64,000 nt of DNA from Edolisoma coerulescens (lineage: Eukaryota > Chordata > Aves > Passeriformes > Campephagidae). Every line of letters starts with the position of its first letter. The stretch's first letter is position 1. The stretch covers positions 124,001 to 188,000 of the forward strand of contig VWZW01004108.1 of NCBI GenBank assembly GCA_013397115.1, in the 5' to 3' direction. The position numbers were made by a program, and so were the translations under genes. Below are positions 38,722 through 51,000 of this stretch, one piece after another. The notes under the pieces are model-generated. The model did no database searches. It was not told the DNA's origin and saw only the letters and a list, made by a program, of their open reading frames with translations.

Positions 38722-38838
38722 CCAGCTGGGAAGCCACAGTCTAGTGGAAGGTGTTCCTGCCCATGGCAAGGGCATTGGTACTAGAAAATCTTCAAAGTCC
38801 CTTCCAACCCAAACCATTCTATGATTCTATGATATGGT
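38722..38838 (+). mobile_element. CR1 LINE 3' tail, second tail type
   Basis: This is unmistakable CR1 tail sequence: 'cagtctagtggaaggtgttc', 'ctgcccatggcaagggcatt', 'ggtactagaaaatcttcaaa', 'gtcccttccaacccaaacc' and the terminal 'attctatgattctatga'. The 'ctagtggaaggtgt ... cccatggcaaggg' tail is of a different CR1 subfamily type from the copies near 1300 and 29100, so at least two subfamilies have inserted in the window. Confidence 0.95.
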
Positions 38839-41181
38839 GATGTAATCCCATGATATTTTAATACGGTTTATGTGAAAATAGTGAGTTTTCTTTCCACATA
38901 CGATGGGTTAAAGCTGAGCAGGTAAATGTCCCTCAGTGTGTTGGACTGAGCTCTGAAATAGCATTTTTCTCTGGAGCAGAATAGTTGTCAGCTGTGTTTC
39001 TGAAGGTATTAAAGCACAGCTGGGAATGAGACACAGCCTGGCAGTGGATAAACAAGGGATATTCCTGACTATGCATGAAAACCATCAATTTCCCAGAATG
39101 GCAACTTGCTTGCCACGTAAAACACGCTTGCTGATGCTCCTAGAAAATATTTCCCCAGGGCTTGTTAATGGGACATCTACACGTGGTGACACAGTCCAAT
39201 TTCTATCCATTTGCTTACCTGCTTGTGGAAACACTAACTGGAAATGTCAGGGTTTTTCCTCCAGGGTTGTCACTCTCGCAGTCCTCCTCCAGGGCTTGCC
39301 TTTCTGATTCAGTGGTTAGGCCAATTAATGTTCATATCACCACTAATTGCATTGCTCCAAGAGTTACAAGAAAATCAAACAGGACATAGCAACAATTATC
39401 CTAGGAGCTCTGTGTGACCAGGACAATTTGGAGTATCACAACTGATTCAGTTTCCTACTAGTCCTTCTGTTTGTGAATCCCTGGGACTGAACAATTTTGC
39501 TCTGAAGGGGGGTCATTTCAGTGACTGCATCTTGCGTGGAGTGGCACGACATTTTCATGAACACCTGACTGGAGAAATCACACTCATTAGTGGGGCAGTC
39601 AGCCATGAGTGACAATAAGGAAGAATTTACATGCCAGAATGGGCAAAATGGGAAGCATAGAAAGAGTGGCACCAACTAATTTTGCTTCCATCCTGGTTCT
39701 TAGCTATATTAAGACTGCAATCATTAAAAAATTGGGCTGCTTCTAATTAGCTCAGAGTGACCCGGGCCTCATTAGTGCCCATGTCCAATAGATAATTGAG
39801 CTATTTTCTTGCATCCAGCCACACAATGTGGAAAAACCAAAGGAGTGTTATGAAGGCCGGATGAGTGCTCAGCATGCGAGATTTTTATTTTTATATAGAG
39901 GAATAATAGCTTCAGTTTTATTTTCCAGTTCAGTGCTCAGGGGGAATGTACAGAAATACAAAATGTACATCAACAAAATAGTGCAGGGAGCAGAAAGCCC
40001 TGGCTATGGGAAATAACCTGTCTTTTTTTCTTTTTTTCTTTCTTTCACTTTTTTTTTTTTAATGCTGAAATACTGGTACAGTCTAGTGAAAACTGGCTTT
40101 CTGATAATGCTGAGATACGAGATGACAGCACCTGGTGGTGAGTAGTAGCCAGGGGCCTAGGACAGCTCCTCTCCAGTGCTAGTGATTTGTCTGAAGTATC
40201 ACTTTAGTTGGAGATAAACAGGCTGATTTCCCTAGGATAAAGTATGAAAGAATGGAATAGAATGCTTTTCTTGGAAAAATAAAAGAGAAAGATGGTATTG
40301 GGGGGCTGAAATACAGAATATGTTGTAGAAAAAAAAATTAAAAATCAAGGTTTTTCTTCTCCTTAAGGTCAGATGATCTTGATTTGAAGGGTTGTAAGGC
40401 AAGGAGTTGTCATCTACAAGGCAAAGGTTTATGATGATATGATTGAAGGGAAACCTGTGTGGGGACAAACAGAGATGCACAAGAAAATAGAGATAAATAT
40501 TTCTAGGCTTTCTTATTAAGAAAAAATTCTATTTTAATATGTAGAGAATGCTGTAGAGACTTACAGAATCTTACACTACTCTTAATCTCACCTTTAAATT
40601 GCCCACTGGAAGTTTTTTAGTAAATTTATAAAACTGTTTCTCTCTCTTGTGCCTCCCCTACCCCCAAGATGCACAATACACTCTTTCCTATTCATGTAAG
40701 TACCCCAGACCCATTTCCCAGCTGCTTTTCCAGAGAATTAAATGCACCAGCAATGGAAGGTTATTTATCATCATTGTTGTAATTGGACCCAGTTGGGAAA
40801 ATGAGATAACTTCAGTGAATTACAGACTTGCAAATGGAAGCTGCAGCCACTGTTTTGCTGGGCATGTCTAATAACCTGCAGCCATTCACCATGAGTTCCA
40901 AAGGCCAAGCTCATTAGCACAAAGGCAGGTGTTTGTGCATTTCCATTTGTTAAATTAAAATGATAACAGTCATTTTGCTAATAACGCAGTGTGCAAATGT
41001 AGGCCATCTCAGACGAGCAGTTTGAAGAGAGAACATTTTTTAAAAGTGAGAAATGAACTTCTCCAATCTAATTGTTCGTTATTAAGATAAAGCTATTTCT
41101 ATAGTAAATTATCTGCATAGTTATCAGCTCAGTAAGGTGTGAAATATTGGTCTGCTTTAACATCTCTTATTCCCATTACAG
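38839..41181. other. Unique non-coding sequence with motif-rich segments
   Basis: No gene is recognised. The segment 39717-39830 is dense in TAAT cores, with TAATTAG at 39744-39750 and several CATTA words. The segment 40900-41130 reads like conserved non-coding DNA, with repeated TAAT/ATTA motifs and a GATAA near 41085. The T-rich tract at 40021-40060 is listed separately. Confidence 0.4.
40021..40060 (+). repeat. T-rich (TTTC)n-like tract
   Basis: Runs of seven, seven and twelve T are separated by single C or short CTTTC / CAC interruptions. This is a low-complexity pyrimidine tract on the plus strand. No AG acceptor follows closely. Confidence 0.8.
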
Positions 41182-41325
41182 GACTTCAGTGAAAATGTTC
41201 TTCTGGGCTCTGGTTTGCACTTTCAAGCCATGGGTGAGGGAGTGCTGAAGCGTGCAGTGAGCAGGAGGTCCAGTCCAGCGTCGAAGGGATGGCTGGAGCC
41301 TGGTTTGGATGTCAGCGTCACCCTG
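41182..41325 (+). other. Candidate 144-bp exon (unproven), best in the window
   Basis: The acceptor is strong: a branch-like 'ctttaac' about 20 bp upstream, a pyrimidine tract, then 'tcccattacag'. The donor is CTG|GTAAGT, an exact match to the vertebrate consensus from the GT onward. The interval is 144 bp (48 codons) and only one frame is open, phase 0 to phase 0. It begins DFSENVLLGSGLHFQAMGEG and ends GWLEPGLDVSVTL. No protein family is recognised. A second good donor lies at 41364, but the frame meets a stop before it. The minus strand is also fairly open here, and GC content is above the background, so chance is not excluded. Confidence 0.22.
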
Positions 41326-41545
41326 GTAAGTCCAACAGGGTAGTTGCCCACAACACTTGAAAGGTGAGTCAGGGAAGGAGAAAGTTCTGGAAGGTGTGGG
41401 TGTCTGGAATGTGTTACCATCGCCCTCCCTCCCTCCTGCTGCTGGGGATGCTCCAGATTGCAAGGATCTTGCTGTCCTGGGTGCTCTGTGCAGAGGTCAG
41501 GACACACTGTATGATTAATTACCTGCAGATGGAGGCTAAACAGTA

Positions 41546-41712
41546 TCACAGAATCACAGAACTGTTAAGGCTGGAAAAGACCTCTGAGGTAATTGAGTCC
41601 AGCCATTAACCCAGCACCACTGAGCTCACCACTAAACCGTATCCCCAAGTGCCACATCCATATGCTTTTAGAACACTTCCTGGAATAGTGATTCCACCAC
41701 TTCCCTGTTACA
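41546..41712 (-). mobile_element. CR1 LINE 3' fragment
   Basis: Reverse complement of a CR1 tail. It begins with the terminal repeats read backwards ('atcacagaatcacagaactg') and continues with 'ttaaggctggaaaagacctc', 'agtccagccattaacccagc', 'accactaaaccgtatcccca' and 'gtgattccaccacttccctg'. It covers only the last roughly 165 bp of the element and is well diverged. Confidence 0.93.
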
Positions 41713-44700
41713 CTCTGAGTAAGTTTAGCTTTCTTAGTTACTTTTTTTTCCCCTTTGACTTGTATTGTTTCCCTGAAAGTGGAAAATGTACTTATTTTCT
41801 ATTTTTGAAAATTCTAGATGAAATTGTGCAAACAGCTCCTCAGACTTGACAAGAGACCTACAGGATAATGCAGTGAAGCTTAGTCTTAACAAAATTACCA
41901 CAAATTGTGCTAAGAGCATCACAACTTCAACTAACATAAAATAAGCAAAGGTTTTCTGAAAAATAGTGCATCCATTTAATGCTTATCTGGAAAACTAAGT
42001 GTACTGAATATATAATAAATAAAAACAAAGAACTTCTGGCATTGTCTCACCTTTTTTCCTTGACATGACTTTATTATCTATTACAACTAGAAAAAATCTT
42101 TGTATTCCAAAGAGAAGGCCGTTTTTAAAAATACATGTGAATAAAATAAATATTAGTATGATGCAAACACTCACTGAATTATCTTTTTATCTTTTTTTTT
42201 AAAGGCTTTGGTATAAGTTTCTGTTTAATAGCACTCTGAAGCGATGGTAGCAATTTCATGTTAGGTTCAGTGTTAGTCCCTTTACTGGTAAAAAGGGAAA
42301 ATGAATTTGCTCTGGCAGTGTAAACCTAGAGACACAGAACTGAACTCATTGATATTTCTCAAGACTAAATTAACATAAATAGGACCAGAATTTTCTTCCT
42401 CACTTTCATATATAGGTGCAATAGAAGTCCAGGCAGGAGTTCTTACTTATGTGTCCCTTATGTCTTGAAAGGTCATGATTCATGTGCAGTCATAAGGAGT
42501 GGATAACCCATAATTTAATTATTTAATACATAAAATTAAAAAAAGAAGGAAGCAAAAAAGGTAACACTTTGTTACACCAACTGTGTGGTAACTCTCATTC
42601 ATTAACAGAGACAACAGGTTTGTGAAAGGGCCCAATTGTTTTGTTTCAATGAACTCTGAAAAGAGGAGAACCCAAATAATCAAAATTAGGAAAAGAGGGA
42701 TCTGAAGTCACACCCTGGGGCTTAAAGAAGCTTATTCTTACTTTTTATTGTTCCTGAGTTAAAAATTAACTAACGCTCTTTAAATTTAAGAACTGTTCAC
42801 TTCATTACACGCATGACTTGACAGTGTAAACTTTTAATTTCAGTTAGAAGAGGTACTTAAAGCGTAATAGGAACTCATTAGTAGCATTAAAGGAAAATAG
42901 ATAGAAAAAAGTTTGGATTTAGTAATCATGACTCTAAGAAAAGAGTTGTTCCACAAAATATGCTGGCATTCTGTTGAAAGAGGAGTCAGGAATGCACAGG
43001 CCTGAAGTCAGTTAAAATTCAGTGCCTCTGTTCCACCTTTGTGTGGAAGGAAGCTCTGCTTCCCAGAAGGGGGTTTCATGCACGGGGTAAAGGTCAATTT
43101 TCCCTGAGTAAAGGAGGATTTGCCTCCATATAGAGAGGGCCATGCTGGGGATGTACTGCAGGTAAAATAAGTCTTTTCATTGGCCTGTGCTGTCTGCTGA
43201 GTACACACAGGCATGCAGAATGCCAAAAGTGGAGAAAAAAATCAGCATCTGTTTTGCCTGGTGATAACACTCTTTTTTAATACCATGCAATACCTGTACA
43301 TTTTTTATTAGCAATTCATTCAGGTGGGAATTGGCTGTTATATTAGTCGCAAGTGCTGGCATATAAGAGCAGATGATTTGTATTTTCTTAGAGGTGTGTA
43401 TGCAGCATTTTCAGAAGGAGGTGGCTTTGGTACTGCTATGCATGTGAACAGCCTGGAAATTCTAGGATTTTAGCTTTAGAGAAATGTATTACTGTTATGG
43501 GCAAAATGGATCTAAATATCTCAAATTTTTATGTGTCTGTCTGCATCCAAACTGAGAGGCTAGCTGTGGGTTATCTCTACAATAAAATATTTAATACTCA
43601 CTTTTTATGATCAAAACAAGCATTTACTTCAGCACTATTAAGTTTTGTCTTTTTAAATCATGATGCATCCTTCAGCAGGAGGATCAGGCCCTACTATCTT
43701 CTTGTCAGCTGTGAATGTAGCTCACTGTTAAAGCATTTGTGATAAATTAATTTCAGCTTTGTCTGCTAAAGGGGTCTCATCCCACAGCTTTTCTACTCTG
43801 AACATTTTCACTGAGGACTGTGTCTCAAGGGAGGTATAAAACACAGGTATAAAGTCAGGTATTTGGATTAAAAGATAAATCTTATTGGCTGATATTTATC
43901 GTTACTAGTTAGCTGTATTGGTGAGGCAAAGAAACACTAATAATTGCAAATTTGAAGATCCTCTATTTTGAAAAGGCATTTCTAGCAGATAGACTGGTAG
44001 AAAAATATTCATCAATCATTTAGGACTGTCTCAGGAATTTATTAATTTTTCCATAAGCTGTATATTTCTGCCTAATTATATCATGAATAAACAGCTGCAA
44101 TAACCAGCGAGATTCAGTCTTCTGAATAAGCACATAACTACATTCTTCACTATTTTCTGGTCTTTGACAGCTTAGCAGTTAAACTGGATGAACATGGAAT
44201 ATAGTACATGAAAATGGATGAGAAGGAAAGTGATAATGTAGCATATTTTCTCCACTTCCTTCTGAAACAGTGTAAAACAATCAGTTCTAAAAACCTCTGT
44301 CCATGTATTAGTTAATCAATATGAATGTTCAGCTGGCTCCAAGATATTTTAACACCTGTCAAAGCTAGCTCAGCAGTCATTGTTCAAAGCTTACATGGAA
44401 GCGAAAACCACAACAGGAAACCTTTCCCATCTCCAGGGGATTATCTCTGGGGAGAAAAAAAGAAAAAAAGAGAGAGTGATTCTGGTTACTAGAAATGGGA
44501 GGGGGAAAAGAGCTCCAATTCTCAGATGATCCAATTATGATTAGAGAAACTATGTAAAAAAAAAAGTAGAGCTGGGAGAGTGAGGAATTTAATCATGATT
44601 ATCTGCCTCTTGTGAGGCAGTGTGAAAATCTGCCAAACCCACCTTTGCTTGGTTACCCTTAAGTGTGGGAGGGAAGGAGAAGAAAATGCAAAATGATGCA

Positions 44701-45258
44701 TCAGGGAGGCACCGTGATAGAGCACAGCAAGGGAACTAATTTCCTCTCATACTGGGAAAAAGATTCCTTTTCAAGACCTGCGATATTATTAATGAAGCAT
44801 GAAGCTCTAGTAAAGAACTTTGGCTCGTGTGTTGCTGTCCCTGCTCCTTGGAACAGCAGAATACAGCTACATTTTCCATGGGGTTACCAACAGATCCCTG
44901 ACTCATCTACACCATTCCCCCCTTCTGTTAGAAGGGAACATACAACAGGTTTTATCTCTCATATAAATACTAGTATTTTATATTTCCTGTCTATTACAAT
45001 AAATATATTAGTCATCAGGCTTAATTTCTCCTCTCATTCAAATCACATTAGGCTCAAGCATGACAAACAAGTGTGATGCATATTTTCTGGAGGTTTTAAA
45101 ACATATCTGAAATCTGTACAGCTCTGTCATTAAAAGTGTAAGTTAAATGTACCATGTGATATTTTTGCTTCAGAAGGGGAAGGGGGGAGCGTTGCCTTGG
45201 CACGGTGGACCTGAATTAACATACTATATTGTTTTATACATGAATGAATGAATAGTAT
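41713..45258. other. AT-rich unique sequence, no gene recognised
   Basis: No gene, transposon or RNA gene is seen. The stretch is AT-rich, with a T9 run at 42192, an A10 run near 44556 (the longest A run on the plus strand of the window) and a purine-rich patch around 44450-44720. The 137-codon plus frame at 44663-45076 has no recognisable domain. Confidence 0.5.
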
Positions 45259-45840
45259 ATGAATAAATTGATTTGTACGTATGTGTTTTTGCCTTCAGTT
45301 ATTACTTCTAAGGAAGCTGGGGATTGTGCTCTGACTGCACACCCAGGTAGGTACAAGCACCCACAGGCACCACCCAGGACCCTTTCCTGGGCTCTCCAGG
45401 GACGCAGGTTGCCCTCATCCTTGTGGTGGCTCCTCCTAGGAGACCACTGCTCATGTCTTGGTGTCTTCTGTGAAAGGACACTTGTCTGCTGCAAAAGAAA
45501 AGGGATGCTGTATTTATCCTGCATTTCCTTCACCAAGTGGAACAAGACACAGGACATTTTTCAGGCTCTTCCTCACCGTTGCTGCTGGTTCAGCCACTTG
45601 CCCGAGGCAGTCCCTGTGCCAGCAGGCAGAGCTGGGCTGGGACATGCAGGGACACACAGTGTGTGCCCCAGCCACATCCATCTATTTTCACTGGGTGACC
45701 CACAGTTCCTTCTTCAGCTCCACCTGCATCTGGCTGAAATAATGAAGTGCCCCTGTTCCCGAACCTGCCTCCTGAGACCAGTTTTTCAGTGGAACTGCCA
45801 GGGCTGTAGCAGCTCTGCCCTTGGTCTGCCCTGCTGAATG
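45259..45840. other. GC-rich patch holding the longest open frame (192 codons)
   Basis: The plus frame runs from a non-ATG-looking context at 45259 to a stop near 45837. A second plus frame (94 codons) and a minus frame (107 codons) overlap it. The peptide is rich in Leu, Ser, Cys, Pro and His with no domain, signal peptide or repeat pattern. The DNA is GC-rich with many CAGG/CCTG words, so the openness looks compositional. Confidence 0.5.
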
Positions 45841-46118
45841 GGACATCTCTGTGTCTGGGGGGGAATATTGTTGGATGTTGTGGAAGGAAAGGCTAAATGA
45901 GAAATACTTGTGTCTGCCCACTCCTGGGGAAGTTATGAATCCAGGAGAGTGTAGACTATGAGAGCCATTAATATTCTGCAGAACCTAACCCAGGCAGCAG
46001 CATACTTATTTTTGGCTCTGTGCCAGACAGGCGATGGAGTGCTCTAAGGGCTGTGATCTTGATAATGAGTCCTTCATCACCTGTGAGGTGCTAATCCTGA
46101 TCCTTTAGAAGGGTTTTT

Positions 46119-46182
46119 TAATTATTATTAATATATCTCTATCTATATATTCATGCCTGAGTGTGTGTGTCTGTGTCTGTGT
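46119..46182. repeat. TA-rich segment and (TG)n microsatellite
   Basis: An ATTATTATTAATATATC-like segment (46119-46152) is followed by a TG repeat with two CTGTGT interruptions (46161-46182). This is an ordinary short microsatellite. Confidence 0.8.
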
Positions 46183-47260
46183 ACTCCCAGCAGCAGACAG
46201 CTCCAGCGAGCCCAGAGTCAGGCCAGGTCGGTGCTGAGCCCGGGTGGCTGCTGGCAGTGACCCCATGGTCATGCTACATGTGCAGCATCTCTGCTTGTTA
46301 ATCGCTCTGCTCCCATGCCTACAGTCACTTCTTGTTCAAGCCATGGACAAATTTATGGATCATTAGATTTATGAATAGATCATGTGGCGATGAAAAATGC
46401 CCTACTGACAGTACTGAAAACTGATGCACGTTATCTTCCTGCAAGCAACACAAGCGGCAACCCCGCGGGCGTTTTTTTGGCAAAGCCAAAGATTTCCTTA
46501 TGGTCCCTTAGGAGATTTTTTTCTGAGGATCTTTTTCCACACTGGTTACATGGAGCTATGGAAACCTGGAGTTTTCTTCCACTGCACAGCAGTGACATAA
46601 ATCATTTTCTGACATTACGATCAGGGTCTCATCCTTAGATGGTGAATTTGACAATCAAACTTATAGACACCAAGGGAAAAAACCCAAAACCAGAGGAACT
46701 CTGATATCACAGTCATTCTTTCCTAATATGGAACAATTTGATTGCTGTTTTGGACAGAAAGAGAACAAACCAGCATGTATCATTATACTGCTGTATCTAT
46801 CCGTAGTAAATATGTATACTGTACATAATTCCTCATTCTATTTTCATAAGGCTGCAGGATACCTAGAAAAGATAGCAGGAAGGCCATGAGAATGACCATA
46901 AAAATGAAATGGCATCTGTTTGTAGCAAGTACTAAGTGGACTAGAGCTTGCTGTGTTGGAAAACTGATGACTGCAGTAAGGATCTAACAGGAGCCTACAA
47001 AATTATCAGCAGGTTGAGGAAATGAATTGTGAATCATCAACTTTTTCTATAAAGCAGAGATTTTAGAAAATCTCTTTTTGGAGACACAAATTTCCCCATG
47101 AAAACGTAAGCCAATTGTTTTTACCAGGAGGGGCTGTTCTTCCCAACAGGTAATTAAACTACAGAACTGATTGCCACAGGGTGAATGAGCTTACAGAAAG
47201 TAAAAAATTAATTTAAAAAGGAATTCATTCATGCCAGTAAATAGGGTGATGTGGATACAA

Positions 47261-47345
47261 TCATATATATGTCTGATAGAGCTTGTATATATATGTATAA
47301 AATCTTTTTTATGTTATGATGTAACATATTTAAATATATACATAG
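47261..47345. repeat. TA-rich low-complexity stretch
   Basis: Several TATATA blocks (around 47263-47270, 47286-47296 and 47334-47341) are separated by T-rich sequence. It is not a regular array. Confidence 0.7.
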
Positions 47346-47904
47346 AAATTCCTTTTCAGAGTGAGGATAGATTTTTAGTCATGGTGTATTAAAACTGATT
47401 TCATTTCTGGGCACAATTAAAGTAAAAAAATCATTTATAAGGTGTGGGAAAAGGAGTTTCTCTGGCACAGATGAAGAAGTTGCACTTTTGCTGTTAGGAT
47501 GATGTTTGCCTGGCTGCTCCATGCTGCTCTGCAGTGTAAGGCTCTTGCTGCCTTGATGAAAATCTGAGAACACCAAATTAGAGTCAGCATTAGTTATGTA
47601 GGTAAAAAAAGTGCTGAAAATGTACAGGGTTGCCAACACAGTCTGTGCCTGCTCATCCTTTCCCTAGAAAAAATATACTCATATAGATCTTCATCCTCCA
47701 CAAAATGACAGGACAGCCCCACTTGCCAGCACTGTTTTCCTGCAACTGTGCTGTGGCATTCACACAGGCTCCTTCTGTGACAGTAACATGGAACTTGTCT
47801 CCATATGCCACTGTCCACAAAACGACATTTCTCCCATCTAGGCAATCCGATTTAGCAGTTTCCTTGAACATACTTTCAAAATTATAAAACTGTGTTAGTG
47901 GTTT

Positions 47905-48090
47905 TGGCAGAGAAGGAAGGGCGCTGTGAGCAGCAGCTGGCCTGAGCCTGCTGACCCCGGGCACAGCCGGCTGAGGCTGCTGTCCCCTCGGGCCCCCCAG
48001 GATCCAGGCTGGGACACAGCTCCGTGCTGGAGACACTGGCGTGACTGGTCCCTGTCAGCCACCTCTGGGCGAGGCGTCACAGCTCATCAC
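47905..48090. other. Small CpG-enriched GC patch
   Basis: About ten CpG dinucleotides fall in roughly 180 bp of GC-rich sequence (for example 'ccccgggcacagccggctg' and 'gggcgaggcgtcac'). That is close to, but not clearly above, the usual CpG-island ratio, judged by eye. It is much shorter than a typical promoter island. It could be a weak promoter or enhancer, or a GC-rich patch of the type common in bird genomes. Confidence 0.35.
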
Positions 48091-51000
48091 CTCCGTCACA
48101 CAGCACACAAAGCTGGTTTGTTTTGGGAGCATGTGCCCAATATTTTCCCCACAGTCTCACTGTGCCTATGGAAAATGAGCAAAGCCTCTCAGTATCATAA
48201 AGCATCAAGTGTTTAATGGGAGTTTGAGAGCAAAGGAGAAATCTAAATTGTAAACTTGTTTCAAACATCAACTTTGCTGATGCTGGGCAGGGCTTGTCTC
48301 TCTCTCATCACCTGCCAGAGTCCATCAGGATATATGTTTCAGTGGAGAGGAGCAGCTCTAAGAAAGCCAAACACTGAAGGTGTGCAAAACTTTCCCTGGT
48401 AAAAATGGTTACAAAAATATGAGGAACACAAACCTTTGTTTGTAGGGTAATAGCAGAAACAGTGTAAAATACAAGAAGCTTTGCTAAGATTAAAAAATAT
48501 CTTGGAGCTACTGGCCAGTAACTAATAAAAATAGATGCTTTAGCACAAACTGATGCTGCTGCACGTTTTCTGCTGCTGGCCTGTGTCTCTCTTTATTGTT
48601 GAAAAGTCTCCTTTTTCCATTGACTTTTATAGAGAGATCTGGGAGCAGACGGCAGCTAAAGCTGTGCCAGCTGATGGAGCTCCTGTGAGGAGGTGACCGA
48701 GGCGTGGAAGCTGCTTCCATAGCAAATACTTGCCTGAAAATGTGCTGAACTTGCTGAATGAAGAACTTCTGGTTTTGAGCAGATTTTGCATATTTGAATA
48801 TTATCAAGCATAAATTCAGTGTTTAACATTTAATCTAATTATCCCAGTTTCTTACATTTATAATGCTCTTTGGGACATTCTGCAATTAAGTAGCCATTAA
48901 TAAACATTGCCAGCAGTGTTGCATTAGAACAGGTCATTATGGAGTCAGCTTAAGCAGGTGTAGAAAGCTCAAAATAAATAAACTAACAAAAATGTTAGCA
49001 AATAAATAAAAAGTAAGCTATTCCATGTACTTCTGTTTTCACTTCTATGGGAAGGCCTTGATAATTGAGCTACATATCACTATTAGAGATGCAATTACTT
49101 GTAATTACCACCTTTAAAAGCAAGCCTTTGTTCCAAAAAACAATATATAGATGAATTGTGTCTTGTTGTACAAGTTGTGAATTGCCTTTAGTTTTCTAAT
49201 CTCAGCCATCACATGAAAAATGCTTTTTTGCCTTCAAGGTGGAGAGGCCAGTCTGTGAGCTCTGTTACACCAGGGTGAGTTGGCAGCAGTCCACCAGGAT
49301 CCCTTAAGTTAATTTGGATTTCCAGAGATGGAGTTCATGACAGAATTTGTCATGTAACACAAAATAGATGGTAAAATCATTTTGTATAGAAAGCAAATAG
49401 AAAATGTGGCTCTTAATCAATTTAGGTACTAAAATCTTCAGTGCTCATCCAAGGATTAATCTGGATTTACATTGCGTTTTTATGGAGAGGAATAAAATCC
49501 TGCTTATTTTTTGGCACAAGAAAACTTTTCTTCATGATGCTTAAGGTTGTCACAGTATATACCACACCATGAAGTCAAGGGGAACGTCTTCATCAATAAT
49601 CATCAGCTCAATATCCCCTGTATCACTGACTTCTGCACTCTGTGAATGTTCAGCTTTATGCAGCCCGTGTATAACATTATTCCACATTAGTACTACTGGC
49701 TCACTATGAAAGTTTTGCAATAAGTTGCAAATTTATTAGAATCCATTTGAGAATAACAGTAAATCAAAGAAAAAAATATAAGGAAACACAAGTCAGCAGA
49801 TATTTTATGTAGATGAAGGAACTACTTGTACTGTCATACACACATAGAATGTATGTCATTACGTTTCCCACTGAGAAAAAATACTGTTCAGATTAAGCCT
49901 GCACTGTAAATGCTTTTATTTTTTTTTTTTTTAAGTTACAAACGGCTAAAAATAGGACTCAATAATGAAATTGCTGACAGGCCTTAACTACAGCACAAGA
50001 ATGCAATACTGTAATACAGTTGTGCCAAGCTGCATTATTTTGCTGCAGTGATGAATCCAGGGCTGGTTTTGCTGAAGTGGTGAAACATCCGTGGGACTGG
50101 TGAATCCATATCTGAGGGTGTGAGAGGGGCTATAAAACGAGTAAGCCCTGAGCAGGAGTGCAGGGCAGTGCAGGGCCCCTTTGTAACGCAGCATCACTGC
50201 ACTCCTCAATAATATAACCAGGAGCAGAAGTCAGTAGGACATTTGTGTATTATTAATTACTGACTAAGGGTGAATGGTTCTTGCTAAGCCTGATTTCCAC
50301 AGCTCCCAAACTGCTCTAACCCAACATCCAGGGATTTCTTGCTTACAGGTAATCTTGAGGCAACACAGCCAGCTCTAAACACTCTCCTATTTATTTCAGT
50401 TGATGGGGCACCAACTGCAGCAAAAGCCCAAAGCTATGAAAAGGTTTTCTGGAGCAAACCCAAATTTGATCAGACCCAAGATGGCTCTCTAAAATAAAGC
50501 CCAAATTGATTTCCAACAGCCACAGTGAGCAGAATCAAAAGATGGCTTAGCACAGCCTCCTGCCCACCCAGCCTGTTTAAAGCAAATATTTGAGCAGCCA
50601 AGGATTTCTCTTATAATCTGGAAGTTGGCAGTAGGGGTAGATGGTTTTTGTAGAACCCTCCCAACTGAAATATTCTATTCCTGTACAATGTTTATCTCTG
50701 TTAAAAGTAATTGATTTGCACATGACCAAATGAGATTAGAGAATATTGTTACTGATGTTACTAAAAATGTAATCCATTGGAAAAAGTCTTTCAACAGTAT
50801 TGTCATTTTCTTCTGTTACCTGTTCTGATGCACATTTCTTACATGTCTTGTTTCATGATTTTATTAGGTATATACCTAACTATATCTCAGTTTTTGTAAA
50901 AATTTGTGATTTTGACTTTTATTCAGCTTTAGGACATGACCAAATTCCTAATTCTTTCCAAATAAAGATCTTGGTGTCAGACCTGGCAATATTACTTTGC

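Larger units (their letters stand above)
45841..47904. other. Unique sequence with simple repeats
   Basis: Holds a short TA-rich segment and TG microsatellite (46119-46182) and a TA-rich stretch (47261-47345). Two overlapping minus-strand frames near 47594-48036 look protein-like by eye (for example NVVLWTVAYGDKFHVTVTEG). The frames are not joined by splice sites, no usable donor follows, and no family is recognised, so they are not called as a gene. Confidence 0.45.

Noticed and set aside
45259..45837. 192-codon plus-strand open frame as a gene
   Set aside because: It lies in a GC-rich patch, overlaps open frames on both strands, and has no domain, signal peptide or splice logic.
47594..48036. 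Protein-like minus-strand frames as an exon or gene remnant
   Set aside because: No convincing donor, the pyrimidine tract before the possible acceptor is poor, and the two frames are out of register; kept only as something to test.
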